Shown piece by piece: positions 15,439 to 22,716 of a stretch of DNA of 46,027 nucleotides. Below the pieces are notes generated by a model. It was not told where the DNA came from. It saw only the letters and a program-made list of their open reading frames with translations, and made no database searches. The stretch covers positions 1-46,027 of the forward strand of contig JAUNJE010000020.1 of assembly GCA_030533415.1 (NCBI GenBank), read 5' to 3'. The DNA is from Eubacteriales bacterium. GTDB lineage: Bacteria; Bacillota; Clostridia; Oscillospirales; Oscillospiraceae. Made by a program: the position numbers and the translations under genes. How positions within the stretch are numbered: the first letter of the stretch is position 1; the number at the start of each line of letters is the position of its first letter.

Positions 15439-16110
15439 TTATTGGGGCCTGACGTCTTCCACATCCCGGCTGACCAATTTGGGTTCGTTGTTTTCATTTA
15501 CATGGTAGTGATCGGTATAATACAGGCCGTTTTCCACTTTATACCAGCAGATGAGCTGCTGCGTTTCGGGATTCGGCTCGGCTTCCCATAGGGTAAAGGC
15601 GTATTCAAATTGCTGCGCGACAGGATCCCAGCACCAATAGTAGCAGGGGCTGGTGTTGTTGGGCAGCCATCCGGTAACTTCCAAATCAAAAAAGCCATCA
15701 AAGTTGACATCCTTTAATTCTGCCGACGTTTCCGCACTCGGGCATTCAGAATAACCCGCGTCGATTCCGTCTATGCCGTCCGCAAGGATCGCTTCCTCTA
15801 TCAGAATCGACTGGCGAAGCTCCGTTCCTTCGGAAACGGTGATCTCCCGGACGCCATAGAAATATTCCGCCTGTTTTCCCATAACCGACAATGTCAGCAC
15901 CCTGCCGTCCGCCAGCGGTGCTTCCATGGTTTTCAGCACAATATCCCCGTTCTGCGGTGGGACGGTGTCGGCCGGTTCTGCAGCCTGAGTCTCAGGATAT
16001 CTTTCCGTGGACACTTGGGTATCAGAAGCAGCCGCTTCCTTCTCACAGCCCCATAAACAGAGGACCGTGCTCAACAGGCCGATGGCAATCAGGATGGATT
16101 TTTGTTTCAT
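15439..16110 (-). CDS. predicted lipoprotein, function unknown
   Basis: I place the start at ATG 16110 (223 residues); the frame stays open further upstream but lies inside tatD. The N-terminus MKQKSILIAIGLLSTVLCLWGC is a lipoprotein signal with Cys22; Trp at -2 is unusual for a lipobox. A low-complexity Ser/Thr/Pro/Glu linker (about 23-58) leads to a globular part with DVNFDGFFDLEVTGW, a calcium-loop-like DxNxDGxxD motif often seen in FG-GAP or VCBS-like exported proteins. Cys residues occur late in the protein (SPCYYWCW, LICWY). It lies 35 bases after tatD and is the last gene of the operon. I do not recognise a specific family. Confidence 0.75.
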   Translation of the reverse strand: MKQKSILIAIGLLSTVLCLWGCEKEAAASDTQVSTERYPETQAAEPADTVPPQNGDIVLKTMEAPLADGRVLTLSVMGKQAEYFYGVREITVSEGTELRQSILIEEAILADGIDGIDAGYSECPSAETSAELKDVNFDGFFDLEVTGWLPNNTSPCYYWCWDPVAQQFEYAFTLWEAEPNPETQQLICWYKVENGLYYTDHYHVNENNEPKLVSRDVEDVRPQ

Positions 16111-16145
16111 ATAATTACTTGACCTCTGCGTTTGGCGATTGCTTT

Positions 16146-16907
16146 TTATATCCGGTACAGCCGTTTCCCGTTCTCCATGGTGGCGGTGTGGATTTCCTCC
16201 AGGTTTAGTCCCCGGATTTCCGCCAGACGCTCCGCCATGCGGAAAAGCCTGCCGGGATCGTTGCGCCGGCCCCGGAAAGGCTCCGGGGACATGTAGGGAC
16301 AGTCGGTTTCCAGAACGATGCGTTCCAGCGGGATGGTTTGGGCGACCTCCACTGCCTTGCGGGCATTTTTGAAGGTCAGCACCCCGGTAAATCCAATGTA
16401 CCATCCCCGCTTTACCAGCCATTTTGCCATCTCTGCCGAGCCGGAATAGCAGTGGAATACGCCGGTGACCTCCGGAAACTCCCCGACTACCTTGAGGCCG
16501 TCCTCATGCGCTTCCCGCTCATGGACGATAACGGGCAGGTCCAGCTCCCGGGCCAAGGCCATTTGGGTGCGGAACGCGTTCAGCTGAATCTCTCTGGGAA
16601 TGTCCTCATAGTGGTAGTCCAGACCGATTTCTCCAATGGCCTTGATTTTCTTATTTAATTTACATAACTTTCTGTATTCCTCCAGGACATCCCCGTTTAC
16701 TTCGTCTGCGGCGTCGGGGTGGGAGCCTACGGCGGCGTAAATATAATCATAACGCTGGGACAGGCCGGAGGCGGCCCGGGAGGAGGCCAGGCTGCATCCG
16801 GGATTCATCAGCAGGCCAATGCCTTTTTCCGGGAGGGAAGACAGCAGCTCCTCCCGGTCCGGGTCAAATGCCCGGTCGTCCATGTGGGCATGGGTATCGA
16901 ATAACAT
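16146..16907 (-). CDS. tatD: TatD family metal-dependent hydrolase / DNase
   Basis: A 253-residue TIM-barrel hydrolase. Metal ligands and signature blocks seen: DTHAHMDD (4-11), GSHPD (61-65), AIGEIGLDYHY (90-100), PVIVHEREA (125-133), FHCYSGS (151-157) and ETDCPYMSPEPFRG (199-212). TatD proteins are magnesium-dependent 3'-5' exonucleases acting on damaged DNA or peroxide-stressed cells. The start follows TAAGGAG. It lies 10 bases after the PPTase-methyltransferase fusion in the same operon, with no obvious functional link to it. Confidence 0.93.
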   Translation of the reverse strand: MLFDTHAHMDDRAFDPDREELLSSLPEKGIGLLMNPGCSLASSRAASGLSQRYDYIYAAVGSHPDAADEVNGDVLEEYRKLCKLNKKIKAIGEIGLDYHYEDIPREIQLNAFRTQMALARELDLPVIVHEREAHEDGLKVVGEFPEVTGVFHCYSGSAEMAKWLVKRGWYIGFTGVLTFKNARKAVEVAQTIPLERIVLETDCPYMSPEPFRGRRNDPGRLFRMAERLAEIRGLNLEEIHTATMENGKRLYRI

Positions 16908-16917
16908 ACTGTACTCC

Positions 16918-18042
16918 TTATTTATATGCTTTTAGGGTGTATGTCGCCGCCCAGTTTTTTAGAACCTCTACTTTGGAAAAGCCCGCGGCGGCCAGCGCCC
17001 CAGTTTCGTGGGCGACAGTTAAGGGGGTGTCATAATGGTAAAATTCGTCCTCCGGGATCCCCTGCTGCTTTTTCAGCCGGACCAGTTCGCTGTGGAAGAA
17101 GCGTTCCTCACTTTCCGACGGGGCAAAATAGTCCGTCAGAATAAAATATGCGCCGGGCTTTAGCGCCGCATAGAGTTTTCGGTAAAGAGGAATCTTCTCC
17201 GCCTGGGTGAAGTGGTGCAGGGATTCCACAGAAACGGCGGCGTCATAGCACTCCCGGCCGAAGGGGACTTCAAAATAGGAGCCCAGGATCAGCTGGAGCT
17301 TCCTGTCCGGAAACTTGTCCCGCAAGGCCCCCAGCATTCCGGGGGAAAGGTCAATGCCGGTGATGTTCGCGCTGGGGTTGCGCTGGAAATAGTGCTCCAG
17401 CTCCAGCCCCGTGCCGCAGCCGAGGTCCAAAACCCGGGCACCGGAAAAAAGGGGCAGACAGCCGGCGGTAAAGGGATAAAATTCCCGGGCGCCCGCAATC
17501 GCGGTGAGCATATGAACGTCATACCCTTCCAGCCGGGCGTCAAAAAAGCGGTCCATTTTTTCAAGCATGGGAGTCTCTCCCAGAATTGCCACCAGGCAGC
17601 CGTCCCATTCCGTTACCCTGGGGTCCTCCAGGGAAAAATCCGTGTCAACGGGGTATCCCCGCAGCCCCTCTCCGCTGAGCTTCGCGGCGGCCTCCTTTAA
17701 TACCCAAAAGGTCAGCAGCGCCCGCCGCTTGTCTGGGGCAGCGTCGAATTGGGCCTTTTCCCGGGGGGAGAGGATTTTTTCCGCCAGCCGCAGCTGCACC
17801 TTCCGGTCCAACTCCTCCGCATCGATAGCCACGTTTTCCTTTGCCAGAACACAGAACGCATGGGAGCGGGTATGGGAGATGGAAAAGTGCCAGGGGCTGT
17901 TTTCAAAATAGGGCTTGCCCCGGGGCGTGGTCAGGATGGGGGGCAGAGGCTCCCCGGTTTCTTCCTCGTACAGCCGGCGGAGCAGCTGACGCCCCGCCTC
18001 GTGGCCGCTGCGGCCTCCCAGAGCGCAGGAAGCGGTTTTCAT
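16918..18042 (-). CDS. fusion of Sfp-type phosphopantetheinyl transferase and SAM methyltransferase
   Basis: A single 374-residue frame with two domains. Residues 1-155 are a 4'-phosphopantetheinyl transferase: GKPYF (42-46), FSISHT (53-58), VAIDAEE (71-77, magnesium ligands Asp74 and Glu76, with Ala for the usual Gly) and FWVLKEAAAK (112-121, with Lys116/Glu117 and Lys121). Residues from about 159 (MLEKMDRFFDARLEGYD) form a class I methyltransferase with VLDLGCGTGLELE (204-216) and TGIDLSPGML (228-237). The PPTase would activate an acyl or peptidyl carrier protein. The methyl acceptor is unknown. The start overlaps the upstream stop (ATGA). No carrier protein or NRPS/PKS gene is in the window. 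The fusion is odd; a sequencing error joining two genes cannot be excluded. Confidence 0.85.
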   Translation of the reverse strand: MKTASCALGGRSGHEAGRQLLRRLYEEETGEPLPPILTTPRGKPYFENSPWHFSISHTRSHAFCVLAKENVAIDAEELDRKVQLRLAEKILSPREKAQFDAAPDKRRALLTFWVLKEAAAKLSGEGLRGYPVDTDFSLEDPRVTEWDGCLVAILGETPMLEKMDRFFDARLEGYDVHMLTAIAGAREFYPFTAGCLPLFSGARVLDLGCGTGLELEHYFQRNPSANITGIDLSPGMLGALRDKFPDRKLQLILGSYFEVPFGRECYDAAVSVESLHHFTQAEKIPLYRKLYAALKPGAYFILTDYFAPSESEERFFHSELVRLKKQQGIPEDEFYHYDTPLTVAHETGALAAAGFSKVEVLKNWAATYTLKAYK

Positions 18043-18575
18043 AGGGCGTCAATGATATTGGGGTCGTTGTCCCCGCCGGGCAGGCGGCGGCGACGGAGCC
18101 GGTCAACCAGCATGGCGATGCCTACCACCAGCACCACCAGTCCGCAGGCGGAGAACACCACCCGGGAGGTGGTCATGGGCAGGGCAATCAGCACCACGCC
18201 CAGCACGGCAGTGACCAGCGCCAGAAGCTTTCCCTGCCGGTAGCCGGATTGCAGAAAGTCCCGAATGCCCCGGATGGCCAGCAGGATACCCACAAACCGG
18301 CCGATGCTCTTCGCCAGCAGCAGGGGATTTTTCAGCAGCCAGCTGCCCAGGACAAGACAGACGATGGCGGCCAGCACATTGCCGGCGGTTCCCATGGGCC
18401 TGGTAAATGCGGCAACGGCAAAGCCAATGCCAACAGCCAGCAAAATCCAGCCCAGAAGCTTCGCGGCAAACACGGAGACGGAATCCGGGCAGAACAGCAG
18501 GATCAAACCCAGCAGGATCAGCGCCACGGGGGAAGCCAGCAGAGAAACCAGGGAGAGAATATCGTTTTTCTTCAT
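18039..18575 (-). CDS. HdeD/DUF308-like small integral membrane protein
   Basis: A 178-residue protein made almost wholly of membrane helices, about six, in the pattern of HdeD/DUF308 proteins (for example LLASPVALILLGLILLFCP and LLGWILLAVGIGFAVAAF). It ends in an arginine-rich cytoplasmic tail, DRLRRRRLPGG. I use ATG 18575, six bases after GAGGTG; a GTG at 18584 would overlap that ribosome site. It is the first gene of the four-gene operon and is followed by an ATGA overlap with the fusion gene. Function unknown; HdeD relatives are linked to acid stress in enterics, which may not apply here. Confidence 0.75.
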   Translation of the reverse strand: MKKNDILSLVSLLASPVALILLGLILLFCPDSVSVFAAKLLGWILLAVGIGFAVAAFTRPMGTAGNVLAAIVCLVLGSWLLKNPLLLAKSIGRFVGILLAIRGIRDFLQSGYRQGKLLALVTAVLGVVLIALPMTTSRVVFSACGLVVLVVGIAMLVDRLRRRRLPGGDNDPNIIDAL

Positions 18576-18598
18576 AAAGATCACCTCTTTCTATGGCT

Positions 18599-18627
18599 AG
18601 TATAGCCGGAATTGGAGACTCTGTCAA
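18599..18627 (-). promoter_or_regulatory. SigA-type promoter of the HdeD-PPTase/MT-TatD-lipoprotein operon
   Basis: Minus strand TTGACA (18622-18627), 17-base spacer, TATACT (18599-18604). The start site near 18592 gives a short leader to the ATG at 18575. Confidence 0.85.
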
Positions 18628-18654
18628 CGACGGAACAGGAAAAAAGCCTGTCCG

Positions 18655-18683
18655 GCATATCCCCGCGCCGGGCCGCATAGGAT
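18655..18683 (+). promoter_or_regulatory. SigE-like mother-cell promoter for yabPQ
   Basis: GCATATC (18655-18661), 14-base spacer, CATAGGAT (18676-18683). These match the SigE consensus boxes (GHATATT and CATACAHT) at 6 of 7 and 6 of 8 positions with the right spacing. The Bacillus yabP gene is known to be SigE-dependent. AGGAGGGAT precedes the yabP ATG at 18729. Confidence 0.5.
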
Positions 18684-18728
18684 GGGAATACGGGTAACCC
18701 ATGAAAAACGGCATCAGGAGGGATCGAC

Positions 18729-18995
18729 ATGGCGGAAGAGCATTTGCCCCACAAGCTACAGCTGAACGAGCGGCGGCAGCTGACCATGACCGGCGTGACG
18801 GAGGTCGTCAGCTTTGAGGAAAGCGCGGTGGTGCTGCAGACCTCACTGGGGACATTGATCGTCCAGGGGCGGGAGCTGCAGCTGAAGACCCTCTCCCTGG
18901 AGGGGGGACAGGTGGCGGTGGACGGCACCATTTCCGCCCTTGTCTATGAGGAGCCGCGGCAGGCCGGCGGATGGCGGCGCCGCCTTTTCGGATGA
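18729..18995 (+). CDS. yabP: sporulation protein YabP
   Basis: An 88-residue protein with the YabP/YqfC fold: HKLQLNERRQLTMTGVTEVVSFEE, then ETSLGTLIVQGRELQL-like and LSLEGGQVAVDGTISALVYEE blocks. YabP is a mother-cell sporulation protein of unclear biochemistry, conserved in spore formers and located beside yabQ and divIC. It is preceded by CAGGAGGGATC and a SigE-like promoter. Its TGA overlaps the yabQ start (ATGA). Confident by both sequence and synteny. Confidence 0.92.
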   Translation: MAEEHLPHKLQLNERRQLTMTGVTEVVSFEESAVVLQTSLGTLIVQGRELQLKTLSLEGGQVAVDGTISALVYEEPRQAGGWRRRLFG

Positions 18996-19621
18996 CACCG
19001 GGGATAGCGGCCCACCGGCTGCTGTGCAGCTGCCTGCTGGGGGCGGCGCTGGGGCTGTTTTACGGCTTCCTGCGCCCCCTGCGGCCCCGGAAGCAGGCCA
19101 TGGCGGACGGGCTGTTTCTGCTGGGCGCGATGTGGGTGTGGATTTTTTTGAGCTTCGGCATTTGCGGCGGCGATCTGCGGCTTGGGTATTTTCTGGGCCT
19201 TCTGGCAGGCGGCGTGGCCTGGGAGATAAGCGCCGGAAGGCTGCTGAGGCCCGTTTTTGCCGCCTTTTGGAAGGAACTGGGAAAGCTGTGGCGGTTTTTG
19301 CTGGTGCCTGCAAAAAAAATTTTGTATTTTGCGAAAATTTTGTTTGCATCTGGGGAAAAATGGGTTACAATAAAGTGGAGTAGTTATTGGCATTCCCGGA
19401 AAAGGAACAAAGGAGCAACCCATGGAAAAAAGAAACCGTCCGCTGAAAAACGTAAAGGTGGAGCTGCGGCACAGTCCGCTGGCGCTGAAGGTCATCATGA
19501 CTGTACTTATCATATTCTCTATGGCGGCGCTGATCACCCTGCGGTGGGTGCACAACGGCATCCGGGAACAGACCGAAAACCTGCGAAGCGAAGCCGCCGC
19601 CGTGGAATACGCAAACAGTGA
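18992..19621 (+). CDS. yabQ: spore cortex biosynthesis protein YabQ
   Basis: Start ATG 18992 overlaps the yabP stop. The first about 110 residues fit YabQ: an N-terminal hydrophobic helix and the block LGAALGLFYGFLRPLRPRK, two more membrane segments (GLFLLGAMWVWIFLSFGI and LGYFLGLLAGGVAWEIS), then a basic amphipathic helix. In Bacillus YabQ is a SigE-made outer-forespore-membrane protein needed for cortex formation. The frame stays open to 19621, giving 209 residues and a 200-base overlap with divIC. The last 65 residues are low-complexity, rich in Lys, Arg and His, and probably carry little function. A shorter family length suggests the overlap is a missing stop rather than selected coding. 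Confidence 0.75.
   Translation: MTPGIAAHRLLCSCLLGAALGLFYGFLRPLRPRKQAMADGLFLLGAMWVWIFLSFGICGGDLRLGYFLGLLAGGVAWEISAGRLLRPVFAAFWKELGKLWRFLLVPAKKILYFAKILFASGEKWVTIKWSSYWHSRKRNKGATHGKKKPSAEKRKGGAAAQSAGAEGHHDCTYHILYGGADHPAVGAQRHPGTDRKPAKRSRRRGIRKQ
19343..19371 (+). promoter_or_regulatory. SigA-type promoter for divIC
   Basis: TTTGCA (19343-19348), 17-base spacer, TACAAT (19366-19371), inside the end of yabQ. It would let the vegetative cell-division gene divIC be expressed independently of the sporulation genes upstream. Confidence 0.65.
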
Positions 19622-19730
19622 GTTGGAAGAAAAGACGAAAAACCTTGGCTCCGTGCAGAGCATTCAGGACATTGCCAAGGAGGAACTGGGACTGGTAGAT
19701 CCCAACACGGTCATCATTGACCCGAATTAA
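19422..19730 (+). CDS. divIC: septum formation initiator, DivIC/FtsB type
   Basis: A 102-residue bitopic protein: short basic cytoplasmic tail (1-22), one membrane helix (ALKVIMTVLIIFSMAALITL), a coiled coil (about 44-75, IREQTENLRSEAAAVEYANSELEEK compressed) and the C-terminal block QSIQDIAKEELGLVDPNTVII typical of the DivIC/FtsB family. It acts at the division septum with FtsL and DivIB/FtsQ. It is preceded by AAAGGAGCAA and its own promoter. The order yabP-yabQ-divIC-S1 protein is the same as in Bacillus. Confidence 0.92.
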   Translation: MEKRNRPLKNVKVELRHSPLALKVIMTVLIIFSMAALITLRWVHNGIREQTENLRSEAAAVEYANSELEEKTKNLGSVQSIQDIAKEELGLVDPNTVIIDPN

Positions 19731-19783
19731 CGTATCATTTCGGCAATCCAATTGCCACAACATATGGAGGATGCAAAGCATAT

Positions 19784-20269
19784 ATGGAGTTAACCGTAGG
19801 AACCGTCTTAGAGGGCAAGGTCAAATCAATCACCAATTTTGGCGCGTTCATATCCCTGCCGGAGAATAAAACCGGCATGGTACATATTTCCGAGGTCGCC
19901 AACGCATACGTCAGCGATATCCGCCAGCACCTGACCGAGGGGCAGGATGTAAAGGTCATGGTCATCGGCACGGAAAACGGCAAGATCAACCTGTCCATCA
20001 AGCGCCTGGAGCCGAGACAGCCCCGGGAGAATGGCGGCAAATCCAATTTCCGCACTGCGGGCGGCCAGCGCCGGGAGGGCGGAAATTCCCAGAACCGGGA
20101 GCAAAACCAGAACCGTTCCCAGCGTGCTCCCGTTCAGCCTGCGGCGCCCAAAACCGCTGACCAGCTGTTTGAAGAAAAGCTGAAGGCCTTCATGACCGAA
20201 TCCGACAGCAAGCTCTCCTCCATCAAGGCTTATTCTGACCACCGCAGCAAGAGCAGAAGAAGAGGATAA
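19784..20269 (+). CDS. yabR: S1 domain RNA-binding protein (YabR/GSP13-like)
   Basis: A 161-residue protein with one S1 OB-fold at 1-72 (GTVLEGKVKSITNFGAFISL, KTGMVHISEVAN and GKINLSIKRLEP). A low-complexity Arg/Gly/Asn/Gln-rich linker (about 75-125) follows, then a short helix ending in a basic tail KSRRRG. S1 single-domain proteins bind RNA and some associate with ribosomes. It occupies the yabR slot after divIC, 53 bases downstream, with GGAGG before the ATG. A strong hairpin follows directly after the stop. Confidence 0.9.
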   Translation: MELTVGTVLEGKVKSITNFGAFISLPENKTGMVHISEVANAYVSDIRQHLTEGQDVKVMVIGTENGKINLSIKRLEPRQPRENGGKSNFRTAGGQRREGGNSQNREQNQNRSQRAPVQPAAPKTADQLFEEKLKAFMTESDSKLSSIKAYSDHRSKSRRRG

Positions 20270-20296
20270 AAAACGGGCTGCATGGCAGCCCGTTTT
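20270..20296 (+). terminator. terminator after the S1 protein gene
   Basis: AAAACGGGCTGC (20270-20281), loop ATG, GCAGCCCGTTTT (20285-20296): 12 perfect pairs ending in a T run, starting at the last base after the stop codon. It ends the yab-div cluster. Confidence 0.85.
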
Positions 20297-20349
20297 CAGC
20301 GCGGAATGGGAAATGTCCACGGCGGCCCGCGTTTGGAAAGGTAGATAGC

Positions 20350-21054
20350 ATGCGCAATGTTGTGATTACCGGCGGCTCCCGGGGAATCGGGGCCGCAGCG
20401 GTGGAATTGTTTGCCGCCCGGGGGGACCGGGTGTATTTCTTGTATGAAAAAAATCATGAGGCCGCAAAGGGCGTTTCCGAAAGGACCGGAGCGGTTCCCA
20501 TCTGCTGTGACGTGGCGGATGGACAGGCGGTAAAGGAAGCCTTTGCACAGATCGGAAACGTGGATGTGCTGGTCTGCAACGCGGGAGTGATGCACTTTGG
20601 CCTGATGTCCATGATGGAGGAGGCGGCCTGGGACCGGATCTTCGCCGTCAATGTCAAGGGCATCTATCACTGCGTCAATGCCGCCATGCCGTCCTTTTTG
20701 AAAAAGCAGCGTGGCAGCGTCATCACCGTTTCCAGTATGTGGGGCCAGGTCGGCGCCTCCTGCGAGGCGGCGTATTCCGCCACCAAGGGCGCGGTCATTG
20801 CCCTGACAAAGGCCCTGGCCAAGGAACTGGGGCCAAGCGGTGTCCGGGTCAACTGTGTGGCGCCCGGCGTGATCCTGACGGACATGTGCAGTGGTGTGGC
20901 GCCGGAGATTCTGGCCGAAATGGCGGAGGAAGCGCCTTTGGGCCGCAACGGCACCGCCATGGATGTGGCAAAGGCCATGCTTTATCTGTCGGACGCCGAA
21001 TTTGTCACCGGGCATGTGCTGAGCGTGAACGGCGGATTCGTTATGGAAACTTGA
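20350..21054 (+). CDS. SDR family oxidoreductase, FabG-like
   Basis: A 234-residue classical short-chain dehydrogenase/reductase. Seen: TGGSRGIG cofactor motif (7-14), CNAG (76-79), the catalytic set with Ser (SSMWGQ), Tyr-x-x-x-Lys (YSATK), and the PG motif after NCVAPG. The C-terminal GHVLSVNGGF is typical of FabG. It is likely a 3-oxoacyl-ACP reductase or related ketoreductase. It is not next to other fatty-acid genes, so a specialised substrate is equally possible. The start follows GAAAGGTAGAT. It lies 28 bases before rpiB and may share its transcript. Confidence 0.9.
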   Translation: MRNVVITGGSRGIGAAAVELFAARGDRVYFLYEKNHEAAKGVSERTGAVPICCDVADGQAVKEAFAQIGNVDVLVCNAGVMHFGLMSMMEEAAWDRIFAVNVKGIYHCVNAAMPSFLKKQRGSVITVSSMWGQVGASCEAAYSATKGAVIALTKALAKELGPSGVRVNCVAPGVILTDMCSGVAPEILAEMAEEAPLGRNGTAMDVAKAMLYLSDAEFVTGHVLSVNGGFVMET

Positions 21055-21082
21055 TGACAAAAGCGATAAAGGAGAGTCGTCT

Positions 21083-21523
21083 ATGAAAATTGCAATTGGC
21101 TGCGATCACGGCGCGTTTGTACTGAAAAGCAAGGTGGCGGCCCATTTGAAAGCGCTGGGATATGAGGTCGAGGACTTCGGTACCCACTCCCTCGACAGCT
21201 GTGACTATCCCGATTTTGCCGCCGCTGCGGCTAAGGCCGTGGCCAGCGGAGAATGCCAGCGGGGCATCGTGCTGTGCACCACCGGTATCGGTGTGTCCAT
21301 TTCCGCCAACAAAATCAAGGGCATCCGCTGCGCCCTGCTCAGTGACGTTTGGTCCGCCAAAATGACCCGCCTGCACAACGACACCAACATGATGGCCCTG
21401 GGGGCCGGAATCGTGGGGGAGAACCTGGCTATGGAGATCGTGGACACCTGGCTGGGAACGGCGTTCTCCGGGGAAGCGCGGCACCAGAGGCGGATCGACA
21501 AGGTCATGGCCCTTGAGGGGTAG
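21083..21523 (+). CDS. rpiB: ribose-5-phosphate isomerase B
   Basis: A 146-residue RpiB/LacAB-family isomerase interconverting ribose 5-phosphate and ribulose 5-phosphate in the pentose phosphate pathway. Active-site features: Asp8-His9 in IGCDHGA, the catalytic Cys65 in VLCTTGIGVSISANK, and His98-Asn99 in RLHNDTNMMALG. Length is normal. AAAGGAG precedes the ATG. The Cys in the LCTTG loop supports RpiB rather than a related galactose-6-phosphate isomerase. Confidence 0.95.
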   Translation: MKIAIGCDHGAFVLKSKVAAHLKALGYEVEDFGTHSLDSCDYPDFAAAAAKAVASGECQRGIVLCTTGIGVSISANKIKGIRCALLSDVWSAKMTRLHNDTNMMALGAGIVGENLAMEIVDTWLGTAFSGEARHQRRIDKVMALEG

Positions 21524-21527
21524 GGGA

Positions 21528-21548
21528 GCGGCCGCGTTTCCCGGCCGC
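21528..21548. terminator. weak GC hairpin between rpiB and GNAT gene
   Basis: GCGGCCG (21528-21534) and CGGCCGC (21542-21548) pair across a seven-base loop in the convergent gap. No T run on either side, so termination strength is doubtful. Confidence 0.3.
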
Positions 21549-21571
21549 CATGCGTTCCGGGATGCTGGACC

Positions 21572-22045
21572 TCACGCCAGCACCATTCTGTAAAATGTGC
21601 CCCTGCCGATGCCGGTTTCCTGCTCAAAGGCTGGTCCGTCGATTTGGAACCCGGCCTTTTGATAACAGCGAATGGCCCGCGCATTCCAGGTACGCACCTC
21701 CAGATACAGGGGCTTGCCCGGATAGCGCTGCCGCGAAATATTACAGGCCTCTTGCAGAATCCGCTGCCCATAGCCTTGACTGCAAAATGCGGGGTTCACG
21801 CCGATGCCGACAAAAACACCTGCTTCCGTTTCCAGCAGATTTGTAAATCCGACGAAGCGGCTGCCGTGATAATAGGCCCTGTAATTCTTCTCCCGCAGCG
21901 GATTGAAAAATCCCATCTGCTTTTCCTGCATTTCCGCGCAGGAGGGGAGATTATAGATGGCGTATTCGCCTTCATATTTCCAGCCGCAGACCACTTCCTT
22001 TTCTGCTTCCAGAAGGATGTGGTTTTCCATAATAACGGTATCCAT
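21572..22045 (-). CDS. GNAT family N-acetyltransferase
   Basis: A 157-residue acetyltransferase. The acetyl-CoA binding segment is VGIGVNPAFCSQGYGQRIL (Q-x-x-G-Y-G, about residues 78-96). It is followed by YLEVRTWNARAIRCYQKAGF, the classic RimI-like C-terminal block with N-x-x-A-x-x-x-Y. The target is unknown; an amino group of a small molecule or protein terminus is likely by family. ATG 22045 follows GGAGGT. The gene follows the rplT terminator, so low-level readthrough from the ribosomal operon is possible. It is not close to the GNAT at 1569. Confidence 0.88.
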   Translation of the reverse strand: MDTVIMENHILLEAEKEVVCGWKYEGEYAIYNLPSCAEMQEKQMGFFNPLREKNYRAYYHGSRFVGFTNLLETEAGVFVGIGVNPAFCSQGYGQRILQEACNISRQRYPGKPLYLEVRTWNARAIRCYQKAGFQIDGPAFEQETGIGRGTFYRMVLA

Positions 22046-22061
22046 ATGTTACCTCCAAAGC

Positions 22062-22093
22062 AAAGCCCCTGCCGGGAACCCGGCAGGGGCTTT
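22062..22093 (-). terminator. terminator of infC-rpmI-rplT operon
   Basis: GCCCCTGCCGGG (22065-22076) and CCCGGCAGGGGC (22079-22090) form a 12-base stem with a two-base loop, extended by AAA/TTT to 15. Reading the minus strand, TTTGCTTT follows. It lies 11 bases past the rplT stop. Confidence 0.8.
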
Positions 22094-22103
22094 CGGATTA
22101 TCC

Positions 22104-22460
22104 TTAGTTCAGAGCGGCCTTGGCCTTCTCCACAACAGCGGCGAAAGCGGTGCTGTCCTGAATGGCCATCTCGGACAAACTCTTGCGGTTCATCTCGATG
22201 CCGGCCTTCTTGATGCCGTTCATGAAGGTGGAGTAGTTCATGCCGTAGGGAGCGACGGAAGCGCTGATACGGGCGATCCACAGGCGGCGGAAATCACGCT
22301 TCTTCTGCTTGCGGCCCTTGAAAGCGTAGTTGCCGGACTTCATGACCTGCTGCTTGGCCATCTTGAAGTGCTTGGACTTGGAACCCCAGTAGCCCTTGGC
22401 CAGCTTCAGGGTTGCGTTTCTTCTCTTGCGCGTCATCATCGCGCCTTTAACTCTAGCCAT
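22104..22460 (-). CDS. rplT: 50S ribosomal protein L20
   Basis: A 118-residue L20, an early assembly protein that binds 23S rRNA at the base of the large subunit. The sequence has the family's basic N-terminal helix ([23 protein letters not shown]), followed by [23 protein letters not shown] and the [25 protein letters not shown]-type C-terminal domain. In firmicutes L20 also represses its own operon by binding the infC leader. AAGGAGGA precedes the start. Third gene of the operon. Confidence 0.98.
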   Translation of the reverse strand: MARVKGAMMTRKRRNATLKLAKGYWGSKSKHFKMAKQQVMKSGNYAFKGRKQKKRDFRRLWIARISASVAPYGMNYSTFMNGIKKAGIEMNRKSLSEMAIQDSTAFAAVVEKAKAALN

Positions 22461-22481
22461 TTTTCGTATCCTCCTTCTGCC

Positions 22482-22679
22482 TTACTTGTAGGGAATCATC
22501 TTCTTGATGGCGTCGACATTGGTCATATCGGCGTAAGCGGTAGCACGCAGATGGCGGGTACGCTTGGTGGTCTTCTTGGTCAGAATGTGGCTCTTATAAG
22601 CGCGGGCTCTCTTAACCTTACCGGTCTTGGTCAGGTTGAATCTCTTCTTTGCACCACTGTGGGTCTTCAGCTTGGGCAT
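22482..22679 (-). CDS. rpmI: 50S ribosomal protein L35
   Basis: A 65-residue L35 with the usual blocks [37 protein letters not shown] and [10 protein letters not shown]. It is highly basic as expected. GGAAGGAG precedes the start. It lies between infC and rplT in the conserved order. Confidence 0.98.
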   Translation of the reverse strand: MPKLKTHSGAKKRFNLTKTGKVKRARAYKSHILTKKTTKRTRHLRATAYADMTNVDAIKKMIPYK

Positions 22680-22716
22680 AGGTGGTTCTCCTTCCGTTAT
22701 CTAGTGTACTTAATAC

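Noticed and set aside
21528-21548. GC hairpin after rpiB as a strong terminator
   Set aside because: Only seven pairs and no T run on either strand; kept as a low-confidence feature only.
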